64,000 nucleotides of DNA from Siphonodentalium dalli (GCA_032622095.1 CP136068.1:117043509-117107508), one strand, 5' to 3'. Positions 37,832-50,040 are shown, numbered from the stretch's first letter. Notes: a model not told the origin generated them from the sequence alone. Numbers and translations: made by a program.

Positions 37832-38476
37832 AGGGGTACTGTATACAGAGATAAACGATTTTTTTTATTTACTCCCATTGAAATAACTTTCAAGTTAGAT
37901 TGTGTTCGTGTTATATGAGTTTCATATACACCTAACTTAGCGAAGAAAATATTGATCTTGGAAACAAAAATATTACGATTTCAAACTACGCGCCATGTTT
38001 TTGACCTTCACCTGAGAAGACGCAGGTCGCAGGAAGAACCGGAAGTTCATTGTTCACAGCTTCAATTGATGCCTTCAAACTCTTCCATCGAACAATCTCA
38101 CTCCCTATAAAAATACTTGACGCTTTGACTCTTGTTTCTTTCTCCTTTATTCCGAATCGGTTATAGCGGGCCTTTCTTTTGCAGGTAACATGTTTTGTTT
38201 GCAACTCAATAATGTTCGCGAACGGCCGTCAACAAAAGACACGCAACAGATGAGATTTCAAGAACGGTAACTCGTAATGGCATAATTCTCCATTTTATGA
38301 CTCCAGCCATAAATTAATTTATATTAAATAATTCAATTTTACTTTTATGATAGCCTGTTAACCGGAATGTTTTCAGTAGACAATCGTTGACTCAAATTAG
38401 TTATTTTAAAATATAATATTGATATTAGATCATTATTGTCACCGGGAATTTATTGAAATTGGGATACAGTACCCCT
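37832..38476 (-). mobile_element. 645-bp TTAA-flanked element, AGGGGTACTGTAT termini
   Basis: The perfect 13-bp inverted ends AGGGGTACTGTAT and ATACAGTACCCCT are flanked by TTAA at 37,828 and 38,477. On the minus strand, 37,986-38,204 encodes a Lys/Arg-rich 72-residue frame containing IFIGSEIVRWKSLK. That faintly resembles N-terminal pieces of transposon-derived proteins, which is a weak impression. TTAA duplication fits piggyBac or Kolobok. Confidence 0.75.
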
Positions 38477-38489
38477 TTAAATATAGGTA

Positions 38490-38755
38490 CATACAAACTT
38501 TTAATAGAAATCTTAGTAATAAAAATAACTACGTAATTATGTGAAACAAGTTAAAAACGCAATAATAAAATCACATTATCAAACCTAGTGTGCATACACG
38601 TTCTAAGTATAAGATAACAACAATGGTAACATGTGAAACAAGTTAAAACACAATAATAAAATCACATTATCAAACTTAGTATGCATACACGCTCTAGGCA
38701 TAAGATAACAACAATGGTGACATGTGAACATAGTAGAAATATACTCATATTATTA
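38490..38755 (+). repeat. ~105-bp tandem repeat, 2.5 units
   Basis: Repeats of AATAAAATCACATTATCAAA, then CATACACG-TCTA, then AAGATAACAACAATGGT and ATGTGAA. Related to 31,776-32,060. Confidence 0.7.
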
Positions 38756-39151
38756 GGGTACGTTCATACGCTGGCAAGTTTTCACGATATGTTTTGCAGG
38801 CATTTTGTCGTAGAAAACGACATGGTGCCATAATATAGACGGAAACAAGCACATACAGCTAACTACACGCGAAGTAAAATCTCTGTAGTCCCACTAGTAA
38901 CGATGCTACCGAAATTTGCATGTAAATATCATGCAAATATCTCGCAAGAATAAATCATACAGATATTTGAAGGCAAATTCCTGTAACACTGTTACAAGTG
39001 GAACTAAATAAATGTTACTCCCCATGTCTTTCGCTTTGGAAAAGATGCATGTTATGTGCACGGTTCCGTTCATATTCTGGCACCAGGTTGTTTTCTATGA
39101 CGAAATGCCCGCAAAACATACCGTGCAAACTTGCCAGCGTATGGACGTACC
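38756..39151. mobile_element. Palindromic MITE, GGTACGTYCATACGCTGGCA termini
   Basis: GGGTACGTTCATACGCTGGC at the left pairs with GCCAGCGTATGGACGTACC at the right. The pairing continues inward (TTTTGCAGGCATTTTGTCGT with ACGAAATGCCCGCAAAACAT). The flanks are TTA-rich. At 396 bp it is non-coding. The target duplication is ambiguous (TTA or TTAA). Confidence 0.75.
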
Positions 39152-39521
39152 TTTAACCATTTACATACTAATTGCCGCCTTTATGAAATGTTCAGATAAT
39201 AATTAAGTTCAACAAACGGAATAGACCATTTGTTGAACTTATTTTCTGAATATTTACAGTTAATACATATCATTCTGCACTTGAATTATCTATTTGTCGT
39301 CTGCGTATATTACCTGTACATCCCTTGGGTAATAGACCATTCCAATATTACACTTTTATAACTGATGAGAGAATACATTTAGTAAAGACAGGGTTAAATG
39401 TTTAATTATAGGCATCAAATAACAATTGTAACAGATGAAACAAGTGAATACACAATAGTAAAACCACATATCAACGACGGTTACACACTAATCTGAACGT
39501 GTACTGTATGCCTGTATAGTT

Positions 39522-39585
39522 AGTTGTACATGTAAGTTGCCAAACATTTTATTAATATAATGTTTTGCAACTTACATGTACAACT
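39522..39585. repeat. 64-bp hairpin, pre-miRNA-like
   Basis: The AGTTGTACATGTAAGTTGC arm pairs with GCAACTTACATGTACAACT, and the stem continues through CAAACATTTTAT/ATAATGTTTTG with one mismatch around a tiny loop. It could be a degenerate MITE or an RNA hairpin. Confidence 0.6.
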
Positions 39586-39747
39586 GGACTAGACCGGATT
39601 TCAAAATTTGAGAAATTCCATTTGCACCGTCCACGGGTCACAATATCCATAACACCTGCGCATGTGACCCATAATTCTACAACTTTGATAATCTGAGTCA
39701 CCATCGCCCTACATATTGCTTCATCGGAGTGCTCCGTGGGTTTTATC

Positions 39748-40270
39748 AAAGGCACGAGCGGCGTTCGTTGCAGAAATATTCATATTTGTTCAAACCACCA
39801 TCAACAGAAGGAATATTAAATTATATGTAGTTTTGTTCATATGCCAAACTTAATCAGCGCGTAAATAGTATATTGTCTTCAAGACGTACGATGGTGTTTG
39901 TAAACAAGAGCCTGTTCGTGTTACAGAAGTTGCGCTTCTGTTTACATAACACAGCGCAATTCTATTGGTTAATCACACAAAAATGATATAAACGCTCTTT
40001 ATTATTTCCATATCAAGAAAACAATAACAAATAACGCTCTTTATGCTTACCATATCCGGATCTAAAAAAAAGACACGTAACGTAACGTTTTTTGCTTTTG
40101 TTTATATAACAAAGGGAAAACATTGACAATAACATACTGTTTATGCCATATTTCTGATTGGTTTAAGAACAAGGTCTGTCTATATTTTACTATTCTTTCT
40201 GTTAATGGCGGTTTTCGACGGAGGTCAATATTTTAACAGCATACCCACCGCCAACGCCGCCCGTATCTTT
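39748..40270 (-). mobile_element. MITE family 1, reverse copy
   Basis: It shares GAGCGGCGTTCGTTG, ATATTCATATTTGTTC and CATACCCACCGCCAACGCCG with 7,110-7,629. The flanking TTAA has decayed (CAAA on the left, TTTGAA on the right). Paired AACGCTCTTT at 39,991 and 40,033. Confidence 0.75.
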
Positions 40271-40539
40271 GAACCCACATAAAATGTTGCTATTCAAGTT
40301 TGTAAACCCGTTTAACCCGTCCATGACTGGAACTTCACCGGCAGCTATTTATATGTGTGGACATTAAATTAAATAAAAGCGCCCCGTGTCGACCACAATA
40401 CAGTACAGCCAAATAAGGCAATAATTGTGTTGTCGAACTGATTCGGACGACCGATCGTCCAAACATCAGAATACACAGCGAATGGCTTGTCGATACGAAA
40501 TATGGAGCGTGTTTTGATTGTGTGCACCTCGCATATAAT

Positions 40540-41420
40540 CAGGGTTGGCACTGGACGAAAATTTTCTCTTGCCAATTTTTTTGCCAAATGAAATTATTTT
40601 TTGCCAAATTAAAAAACTATTTGCCAAATTCAATTGAGAGTATAATTGGGGAAATTATCGTATTTTATCTTTGTTATAACTATGTAACATGTAATCTGAG
40701 CTACTAGAACAGCAAGTTAGTATTATTAATATATATCAAAGTAGCAATAAATACATGTTACTTAGCGACGCCTGCCCGGAAACTACATTTAATGCATGTT
40801 GCTACGCAGTAATCAGGCATACATATTATTTTGCCTTGTATTACTGCTGAAATCGACGAGCTATAAATTAATCCGTCGTCATTCACAATCGGCTGATTAA
40901 CCTATTGTCTTATTCTGGCTGGTAATATACCACTGACATCATAAATATGTGATATATAATGTCGCCATTAATATGCATCGTTACAATGACTACATGCGTC
41001 CATAATACAATGGACAAAGGGACGATTAACTGTCAAAACAAATTAATAATGAACTTTTGCGGTATCAACATTAAAATCATGTTACAAAGTACTAACAGCC
41101 TCAATGAAAAATCTACAGAACATCATTTTAACCACGGTCGATTATCTGTTTGATGAAAGTTTGATTATGATAGAAAGATGGGATTACCATTTTGTGAAAA
41201 CTCTGTGTAAATTTCTTGTTTTGGTTTCCCATTGTATTGTCTGTAATTCGGCACGTAACGAATAACCCACGTTCGATGATGTTTTATGACTAGAAAATTC
41301 TCTAATAATTGGAAACTCACTTGCCAAAATGTTTACCAAATGAAAATATATTTTGCCAAATGAAAATATCTTTTGCCATTGGCAAATTTGGCAAGCGGCA
41401 AAATACACAGCCTAGCGGCA
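40540..41420. mobile_element. hAT-like element with TTGCCAAAT end arrays
   Basis: It starts CAGGGTTGGCACTGGACG, then repeats TTTTTTGCCAAAT. The far end carries CCAAATGAAAATATCTTTTGCC runs and GGCAAGCGGC. The start resembles 63,062 (CAGTGTTCGCGCTGGACC), where an 8-bp duplication is visible. No transposase is seen; the middle is anonymous. Confidence 0.45.
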
Positions 41421-41734
41421 TCTGACCGCAGATTATTCCAAAAGTGAACTTTTAATACTGAATGAGGTGATCTTCTCAACGGCGAAATGGTCACTAAATC
41501 ATTGTCCGAGATTGCTTTCCATTCCATTAATCCACCCAAACACACCAATAAATGAAGAACAAGACTAAAGCATTTGAGAAATCATGTGTATAGTGAGGCA
41601 ATAAAATAAATATATAACACACTTTATATAGAGAGGATCTCTAATGAGTAATGAGTCGCAATTTATATACGAAATTTATTAATCGAGCGCACTAAATTCA
41701 ATTCGAAAGTAGAGCTTTCGTGGACGAGGTTTAA

Positions 41735-42140
41735 AGGTACTCAATCCGATTAAGCACCCCTAAATTACTATTTCTTTGGCTTCAGGGGTAAAACATATTT
41801 GATTCGAGTCGATGAACCCACACATCAAAGCTCAGAGTGATCAGATATTGATTTTTGAAGTTTGTTATTTCTCGAGAAGTGTACTAATAATTGCCCCAGA
41901 AACACTTATTCAAACGGACGAAGAAGGATAACACTAAAATCAAGTGATAATAATAACGCAATTTTGACCGAGACCATCCTTTTGATGGCGTGTTTCTAGA
42001 CCACAAACAATAGAAATAACTTCAAACAATTGATCACTCTGAGCGTTGATGGATAGGTTACTCGACTCGAATCAAATATGTTTTACGCCCGAAGCCAAAT
42101 AAATAGTAATGTATGAGGGTCTGATCGGATTTAGTACCTA
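41735..42140. mobile_element. MITE family 3, foldback form
   Basis: AGGTACTCAATCCGATT after TTAA (41,731) pairs with ATCGGATTTAGTACCT at the right. The two halves are inverted copies (GGCTTCAGGGGTAAAACATA with its complement near 42,085). The right TTAA is not preserved. Confidence 0.75.
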
Positions 42141-42770
42141 CATACTATTTGTCATGGATGTTATCTTTGACATGTAAATAGGAACAAGTCATTTTGGGGT
42201 CATTCGGCCAAAAAAAATATGGCTGCCAGCGGCCATCTTGGATGTCAAAATTCAATCCATTAGCATGGGCTGCAGGCTGATCATCATGACATTTTAAATT
42301 TATGTTAATATTGACATATTAAGGTGTTTTAAGCCAAACTCATTGCAAAAACAGTCAAAAAGACTTGCAGGGGGGGGGGGGGGTAATTTGAGTTGCGGAA
42401 AAAATTGTTTGTTGGTCCCATCGACCACCCACCCACCCCGGCATACGTGCCCGGAAATCCCCCTGTATATATATATCGAGCGTTCGCCCTAATATACCAT
42501 GAGGCGCTTTCGCGCCAAGAATAGTTCTACACAAATCCCAATTTGAAGTTTGCTGTTTTCCAATCTAAACCTTTCTACTGATAAACGGACTTATTACTGC
42601 GCTCGTATTTTATGTTCGTCTGTCTGTCTTCTGCTTAATATACTGTGTCGAATATCCCTCCAGATGAATTTTTTTTTTAAATACACTTTTATAACTGAGT
42701 TCGAGAATCCATTTTGTAACGGAAGTGTTACATGTAAGATATGTCAATGTCGTTTGGCGGCAGCCTGCAC
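42141..42770. other. No supported gene
   Basis: Contains a 14-bp poly-G run (42,369-42,382) and a block (GAGAATCCATTTTGTAA near 42,702) that also occurs at 32,241 and, weakly, 39,370. Confidence 0.35.
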
Positions 42771-43065
42771 GAGGTGGTCGTACTATAAGCGAGATTACTG
42801 CGTCGCGGCCATATTGGATTCACCCAGCCCCGTTCCGCGCATTCAGTGTTACATGTCAACGTTCTGATGTAGCATTCCATATGTGGAGCTTTTGGATAAG
42901 CATTAATTCCATATATGGAATTCACGAGTAGTCCAAACTCCATATATTGAATGCTGCTCCAGAACTTTGATCTGTAGCACTTAAACCGCGGACTGGGGGC
43001 TAGATGGATCCAAATTGGTAACGACTCAGTTATCTCGCTTATTTCCGCGACATTATTTAATACCA
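42771..43065. mobile_element. Foldback MITE
   Basis: The 42,785-42,855 arm (TAAGCGAGATTACTG-GTCGCGG) pairs with 42,970-43,060. A second inner pairing (GCATTCCATATGTGGAG with CTCCATATATTGAATGC) surrounds TTCCATATATGGAA. This is a nested hairpin of about 295 bp. Confidence 0.65.
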
Positions 43066-43289
43066 AAAACTGAAAACCTAGTAAAATCTCCTCTCTGTGT
43101 AGTTGGTATGACAACGTTGACAAACGTTATATTCCTGCCATTACATACATGAATGTGTTCCAGGATTCGATCGCAGATTTTATTATTTTTTCTTCTGCAT
43201 GATCGTCCCCTCTCACTCTTTTCTCTCTCACGTGTCTTATTCTAATCTCCATCTCTTCCTTTTCATTCTCTTCCCGTTCCCGACGTACA

Positions 43290-43448
43290 TTAATGCCCTA
43301 AATAATCTACTTCTTAACCACAGCAGAATTATGGGTAACTTTTCAGGATTTAGTCGGAAATATGGCTTGTTGCCATATTTCCAACTAATTCCTGAAACGT
43401 TACCCATAATTATGTTGTGGTAAAGGAGTCGATTATTTAGGGAATTAA
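43290..43448. repeat. 159-bp hairpin
   Basis: TTAATGCCCTAAATAATC pairs with GATTATTTAGGGAATTAA, and ATTATGGGTAAC-TTTCAGGA with TCCTGAAACGTTACCCATAAT. The tip is GGAAATATGGC-TTGTT-GCCATATTTCC. Mismatches are few and scattered. It lies just downstream (minus sense) of the lectin exon. It is a MITE, or a precursor of a small RNA. Confidence 0.7.
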
Positions 43449-43463
43449 TGTAACTTGTGTCGA

Positions 43464-43684
43464 TCACGGCAAAGGTCTTCGACAAAGGGTAGGCCTTTTT
43501 GGTGACAAATCTAATCCAACATGCATCTCATAGCCGTCAGAAGCCAGCAGGTATATGTAGCCCGTGTCACCCAGGTTCGCTGGCTCACCTGTCGGCCAAG
43601 AGAGCCACGGGAGGAGAGAGTTGGTCGGTCCGGAATAGTACTGTCCGTCATCATCCCTCTCATACCCATCAACCCACACAGATG
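43464..43684 (-). CDS. Terminal exon of a C-type-lectin-domain protein (partial)
   Basis: The minus strand reads TTATTTTGCAG| at 43,685 (acceptor), then an open frame to TGA at 43,464. The C-type lectin signature is WVDGYERDDDGQYYSGP, PWLSWPTGEPANLGDTGYIY, ending in PTLCRR. Such domains bind sugars or other ligands in secreted immune and matrix proteins. The usual Cys before the YIYL strand and the WND motif are missing, so sugar binding by the classical Ca2+ site is doubtful, or the exon is degenerate. Upstream exons should lie at higher coordinates; none was found before the mobile element at 44.6 kb. It cannot be downstream of the apple-domain exon at 18 kb on the same transcript. Confidence 0.6.
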
Positions 43685-43907
43685 CTGCAAAATAAGAGAG
43701 TATTTTAACCTATTCTATGCTAAATGGATTCACCCGTCCAGTTATGAAAGTAAATATTGAATGTTATATTATTCATTTGGATGGGCGTACATGGAATCTA
43801 AACAAATGATAGATATGCAGACGAAATGATAATTGAGAAACGGAAGGATTCTTAGTTTGTTAAAAAATGTTCAGATAATAAGCTCAACAAGCGGCCTATA
43901 GCTAATT

Positions 43908-44630
43908 GTAATTCAATTGAATATTTGTCACTAAAACTGATTGGCCGAGAGCGGCTAACTTTAGTTGTCGATTCACCGACATCGTCCGCTTCAGCGTGCA
44001 TCAAATCTGAATGTAGCACGGTAAAATTTCATCGGCGCAGAACGGAGTAGCGAAACGAGCACACCCGCGCGTTGTTGTCTATAGATACCGTTGACATACT
44101 ATATTTGACAATTAAATAGTTTTGAAAAACTCTTAAATGTATATGTTTACCAATCGATTATCTACCCAAACTGTTTTCATGCTCGAATCCCAGAATGTAC
44201 AACGAAACAGGGTACGTTTATCTCCTAATTGTAATTCAATTGAGTATTTGTCATTAAAAACAAACATTCTGATTGGCTGAGAGCGGCTAACTTTAGTTTT
44301 CGATTCACCGACATCTGCCGCTTCAGCGTGCATCAAATCTGAATGTAGCACGGTAAAATTTCATCGGCGCAGAACGGAGTAGCGAAATGAACACACCCGC
44401 GCGTTGGTGTCTATAGATACCGTTCATCGGCAGCTTCAGCGTGCATCAAATCTGAATGTATCAAGGTAAAATTTCATCGGCGCAGAACGGAGTAGCGAAA
44501 CGAGCCAACCCGCCCACAGGAAACTGTTACGGAGCAGTGTTCCGAGTCATGCAATGAACAAACCCAACGATTTGTGCACGGTGACAACGGCAAAATGAAA
44601 GTTTCGATTCGTGTCATGAAAATGACTAAA
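43908..44630 (+). mobile_element. Foldback-associated MITE, left part of a copy split by the recombinase element
   Basis: It holds three versions of the 190-bp unit (CATCGGCGCAGAACGGAGTA at about 44,030, 44,363, 44,480). There are two ATTGTAATTCAATTGA starts (43,916, 44,227) and a half palindrome arm (44,167-44,223). It stops at ATGACTAAA (44,630) and resumes at TGATACTTTTTATAC (56,835). Confidence 0.85.
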
Positions 44631-44857
44631 ATAAATTTTACGAAGGAAAAGATTTTTATAGACGGTCGACCTTAATATTGTATCGACCTGCGACCGGGGT
44701 CAGCGGTTTAGAAATTTCGAGGTCAAGTGAACACCTGAGCGCCAACCACGAGAAAGTCGGGTACCTTGATTGATTGATTGTCTTCGTGGTGACGTTGTCG
44801 ATACCCGACTGCCCATTCAAACGAATTTCGCACAGACCACAAGGTCAATAATTTCTA
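44631..44857 (+). repeat. Split direct repeat A1 (227 bp)
   Basis: Starts ATAAATTTTACGAAGG and ends GGTCAATAATTTCTA. It appears identical over its whole length to 56,308-56,534. It forms the left end of the element. Confidence 0.92.
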
Positions 44858-47816
44858 GCTCCTGTTTCGCGATACTTTTGGGTCTACTGATGTCTCATCA
44901 CCATATATGTGTTTGCTATGTGTGCAGTCTATTCCAGTCTGGGGATGCTGTCTTGAAATGATTGTCTGTGTTCATGTGAGATGCGTTGTTAACCAGAGCT
45001 GTGTTAGGCTTATGCATGACGTTTGCAAAAATGCTATGAAGACTTTTACAGGTAATATGAACTTTCCATTGACCCTGCCCACCAGGAATGAGATTTCATT
45101 GCCTGCCAAAGCTGACTATATCAATTTATTGTCAAAGGCTCGAGGACAGTTATCTTGTAATGGACCACTATAACCCTCTGACTAGTTTCTAGGGCTCTGT
45201 TTGAAGATTAAGGTTTTCGTCATTCCATTCTTATTTTTCACAGGTATATTTGGATTGGGACATTTGACTTGGCATTCAGCTAGGTTTCCCGGAGGCGAGA
45301 GCCCACCTTGTTAGGAGCTCCATCACTGTTTTAGCTCCAAATTCATCGGGGCAGCCACCCTTTATCCGTTGCCCGCGAATATGTGGCGTTTTGCTTTTTA
45401 TGACTACTTTGTGGTGGGTTGCCAGGTGCGCAATGCAGTGGGCTGGCTCTTAAGCGGATGGCAAGTTTGGTCAATGTGGCCACGGCGGATTGCACCCTAC
45501 ATCCCGATGAGCACTAATTACTCACCGGCCTAGAATGGATGAACTTCATGTTTTTCACACATAATATTCAATAATCAACAAAGTTCTCGTCACCGACTGA
45601 TAACCGACAATTTCTCGTTTACTTTATATTTACATTTTATAAACCGTCCTTTTCTTCGCGATGGTTTCTTACAGTGCACCAAACTAGCATTGACCGGCAG
45701 CGAACCCCCTCCGTGAGTCCGTCGTGAAATATGACATATTTCGTCGGAATACGGTACTTTCCCATTTATAAATTTGTTTTTTAATATATAAAACATGTCA
45801 TTTTTCTAGTTATGTACTTTGGGTCATAATACGACATCTTGTAATCTCGCTTTCGACTGGAGTAATAATTCTAAACTTAGAGTATCAACATTTTCATCTG
45901 TAAACGGTCAATACTTATATAAATCGTGGATAAGCAGGCATTGAAATTAATTCCAACGACTTGAACAAACGGTCAGCATCTATATCACATCATACATTTG
46001 CCCGATAGAAGGATCGATTTGCTTTCGTGGCAGATTTTCATGTACCTGCCACGAATTCATAAATGACAACATCAGGAACATGTGTCTACTATAGAAATAT
46101 GGCGACTAGCTCCCCAAGTAAAACTGACAGACAGGTTTTAGCGGACGTTTTTCACACGTTACCGTAAACACTAATCAAAAGAATTGTTCCTTGGCTCTTC
46201 CTTGTATGTCACTTTTCATCATGGGCTGCCTAATGTTACTGTTGAGGTATAGTTTTTTTTTACAGTTGACTGCCCAAACATTGTCATCATATTGCAGATA
46301 TATTCTGTTTCCAAGTCACTTTTCTGGTACATAAAGCTTGTTAGTTCACATCTATTAGTGCCCCCCCCCCCTTTACCCCGATGTATGCTCTAATTTTTCT
46401 CATGTTGTTATGTCTATTTATGTCTGATTTTAGGTGGACAAGGGCATTTTTGTCAGCCCGTTTGTTAGACATTTTTCATGAAACAGACTTTTCCATCCCC
46501 TTAATTCAATTCCGTTGGTTTATTCTGGTCATCATATAGGATATTACCGTTGTTACTATTACAAACTCTGTTACATAATAGTTATGTATGCGGGCACATA
46601 GGTTATCATGTAGATTGAGCGGATTTCTACGACACTATGGTCATGTTCAAAATAATTATTATTTTAGATTTGATCATTGTGGTCCAGTGAGTGGGGTTTG
46701 TGCGATGAGTGTTAATTAGCCTCACGAGGACTGAACTCGTTTGGGTCGTGATTCTTTTGCGATAACTTTACTCAGACGAGATTGGTTGCATACATGCTTA
46801 CTTTTCAATGAATTTATAGTAACTTATGCCTTCCTTCAAGGTTGGGGCAGACCATTTGCCATGGCAGGATTCTCATCGTGACAATTCATACTATATGGGT
46901 ATCACCCGCAGGCTATCAATATCCTAGGAATTTTGGGTAGATCCCACCACATTGCGACCGGTTGCCATAGCAACTTCTTTGCGGAAATTTATGATGTTGG
47001 GGGCTGTAATTTCGCTATATGCTGTTATGTTTGAATACAATATAAATGGTTTTTCTAAAGCTAATTGAGCCAGGGCTATTTTCCAACATCTGAAACTAAC
47101 CTTGCTCTCAAATCTTCCTTCAGACTGTGGGCGCCATTCAAAATGGCCACCGAACCGCCCTTTCTAATGTTACAATGCTTACTGTTATATAACTTTATGG
47201 CCATGTACGCGTTAATTTCATGCTGTGTCCGACTATTTGGCATGACGGAATTATCCAGGTGACAACTCATAATATACGGGTCATCAGTCGTGGTCTATAA
47301 AATCTTCCAAAATAATTTGGTCAATGCCCCCAATTTGCGTCCGGTTGACGGGGCAACCCATTTTCGGATAGTTATGCGTTTGGGGGCTGTAATTGCGCTA
47401 TACGAGATGTCGACATGCGACATTTTGAATCAAAAGCAATTAATTGCCACAAACTATGGTCCAGGAATATATTTAAAATACTCGCGTTTCTTGTCTTTCC
47501 GCGGAAGTGGTAAAGATTCGCCTGCCATGGAGATTTCCAACCGAAGTCTTGTCTGCGCGTCTATGACTTCGGCTTCTCGGCGCCAACATTTTGGAACAAT
47601 GACGTCACGAAGTCACGCGACCCACACGTGCCGCCAAAGATAGGTTACATCTTCCTGGACCCCTCGCTGCGTGATCGGCCTATCGACTGAATACCTGATA
47701 CTAGGCGCAAACATTTAATTATAACCGATTCATTCGCTTCTTTCAAGTGCGTGGATTGGGAAACGGACAACAATTTAAGTCTCAGCCTTTTCCGACGACA
47801 TTCGGCAAGTTCCTTG
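44858..47816. other. Interior of the recombinase element, no recognised gene
   Basis: GC-richer around 45,240-45,540. A short frame there (VVGCQVRNAVGWLLSGWQVW) is unrecognised. CpG-rich words and CRE-like TGACGTCA occur near 47,600. 46,850-47,400 shows two versions of a block (CAGGATTCTCATCGTGACAA / GACGGAATTATCCAGGTGAC, then GGGTAGATCCCACCACATTG / GGTCAATGCCCCCAATTTG), about 375 bp apart, a diverged tandem duplication. Confidence 0.4.
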
Positions 47817-48810
47817 TTACGTGCGCTCGCGCAACGGTATGGCGATCTGACAGATTCGTGCCTTGGTGTCACTCTACTCCGTTTCACTCCATGACGTCAC
47901 TAAAAACGACGTAAAACCTCGTGGCGTTCTGACATTTTTACTGTGCCGCGTTTTTGCTATGTTTATTTTATGTGTTGTTTTCGATTATTTGTTTGTCGCC
48001 GATTTCGCCATTTGTCGGGATTCCCTGTTTCTATATTTAAAACTGGCATGCTCGTTGTGAGCCTCGGTTTCGAATTTTTCTCCCAGGTCAAAATAAGTCA
48101 GAGTTATGACAAAAATAGATCGACCTACATTTTCTCCATCAGAACTCTACATCAAAGAGTCTATAGACTCCTTCGGGACCTACATAGACTTCTTCATTTG
48201 GGTATTTTTACTTATATTTGGGAAGTTTGATCGTTTTTGGTTCGTGCGAAGACCTCTTTTTATCATGCGGGAAAAGACATTCAAAACGCGATTTCGTAAT
48301 TCGACGCAATTGGCTGCATAGCCTAACCGTCAACCGAGTTCCGGGTCACATACGACGAATGACGTAACGCAAAACTATACGCATTGGTTGACATCGTTGG
48401 AAGAGTTTATTGTTACATAAAATGATCGTTATTGATTAATTATTGATTAATTCTTGATATTTATTGTTGCATATTGGCTGTTATCAATATTTACATCAAT
48501 GGTTTTAATTATTTCTTATAATTGCTCCTTCGGTCAACTTTGACTATCGGAAAATGAAAATGAAAATATGCCGCTGTAAATACAAATGTAATCGATATTA
48601 AAGTCTCATCAAGTTTCGGCAACATGGAATTGGTTTTAATTAAATGATTAATATTGTAATTTGCCTTTTATCGGTGATGAAATGCGATATGGTAATTGTC
48701 TTGTTTTGCCAACATTAAATTAAATTACATAAATTAAGTAAAATACAGTGAAATTATTTTTTAATTATTACCTTGTTGCGCACGTTGGCATCTCTCTGAG
48801 TGCATTTTAG
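47817..48810 (+). repeat. 1-kb dispersed repeat (copy 2), inside the recombinase element
   Basis: Inverse match to 13,388-14,397, which is not part of a recombinase element. So this is either a nested insertion or captured DNA. The borders lack TIRs. Confidence 0.65.
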
Positions 48811-49106
48811 TTTCTTTTTGGTTTCGTGAGTTACGTCATTTTCAGTAGGGTCCTCAAGCTAATCGGCCGTAGCTCTTTCCATAAAACATCACCAGCAATA
48901 CGCTCAATTGTAGATATTTACTTCTCGATTCGGGACGCAGATTTCGGCGACTATACAACAAACCCATTTGTCATGGAGGGCCGCTGGATTTAATTAATCT
49001 ATCATAATGACAGTGTCTTCTATCAGTTTGGATTTAAATAAAACACAAACGTAACAATACAAAACAAAACACAAGATGTCAGCATAACTCACTTTCTAAC
49101 AATCGT

Positions 49107-50040
49107 GTGAGGAGGTACTCACAAGTGAGTCAGCACTTTTCCTTCTTCCCCCGGGCGGACAGCTCGGGTGACCCGTACACTCGTATGGTTACAGGTTGTA
49201 CAAAATCGGTCCCCCATGATAGGTTGCTCTTTGAACTCGAATGGGAGAAGCTGGACAGTAAGCGGTATGTTAAACGAATGAGTATATTTTACGATATTGC
49301 AAACAGCAAAGCCCCCGCCTACTTAACTCGGCTTCTTCCGTCAAAGGTTAAGGATAACTGATTACGAACTGAGAAATACATCAAATTTATATCGTCCCAT
49401 TTCAAATAGCAAATGAACAAATAACACTTTCTTCCCCATATGCGTTATGGATTGGAACAAAGTGGCGGACAAAATAAATAACACAAAAAAAAACAAACAA
49501 ACAAACAAACACAGGATGAAACATTCCACTTGATAGGTTCAAGAAAGCACTAGTAACTAAGCCATTCCAACTACCAACATGTTTTTCATATGGTAAACGG
49601 CTATTAAACATCCTTCATTGTAAACAGTGGTGTGAATGTGTTAATCTCCAAGCTGATAAACTTAAAAATTATATAGCAATTTCTGCTACAGGTAGGTGGG
49701 GACATTCTGTAGCGAATGCTTTCCACTAATGTTTTGTATGCCAACCACACTTTGAAGAAAGAATTACACGCCGTAATAATCTTCTGCGCTTTCATATACA
49801 GTCAGTTATGGCACTTATATTTGGGGACCCGAACTTCGAACAATTATAAACTGAACATATATCTTTCAAGCTGTGCAAAATTACTTCCGAGATACAACTC
49901 AAGAGGAAATTCCGACAAAGTTCTGTTAAGGCGCTCGAATCATTTGCATGCAAATTGTACAAATGTTAACAATTCACCATGAGGTACATGTATCACATTT
50001 AAAACAGCTACTTGCAATCATTAATGAAATTATTTAGAAT
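49107..50040 (+). pseudogene. LINE reverse-transcriptase 3' fragment nested in the element
   Basis: The frame from 49,107 holds LEWEKLDSKRYVKRMSIFYD and NSKAPAYLTRLLP, the typical tail of the RT region in CR1/jockey-like LINEs. In other frames downstream come NTFFPICVMDWNKVADKI, KRLLNILHCK and a C-terminal end near VQNYF. Stops and frame changes are frequent. (AAAC)n lies at 49,489-49,511. It is a dead 5'-truncated copy. This RT belongs to a LINE, not to the host element. Confidence 0.6.

Noticed and set aside
49107-50040. Reverse transcriptase of the split-direct-repeat element
   Set aside because: The residues match the C-terminal tail of CR1/jockey-like LINEs, not a DIRS/Ngaro RT, and the fragment is 5'-truncated.
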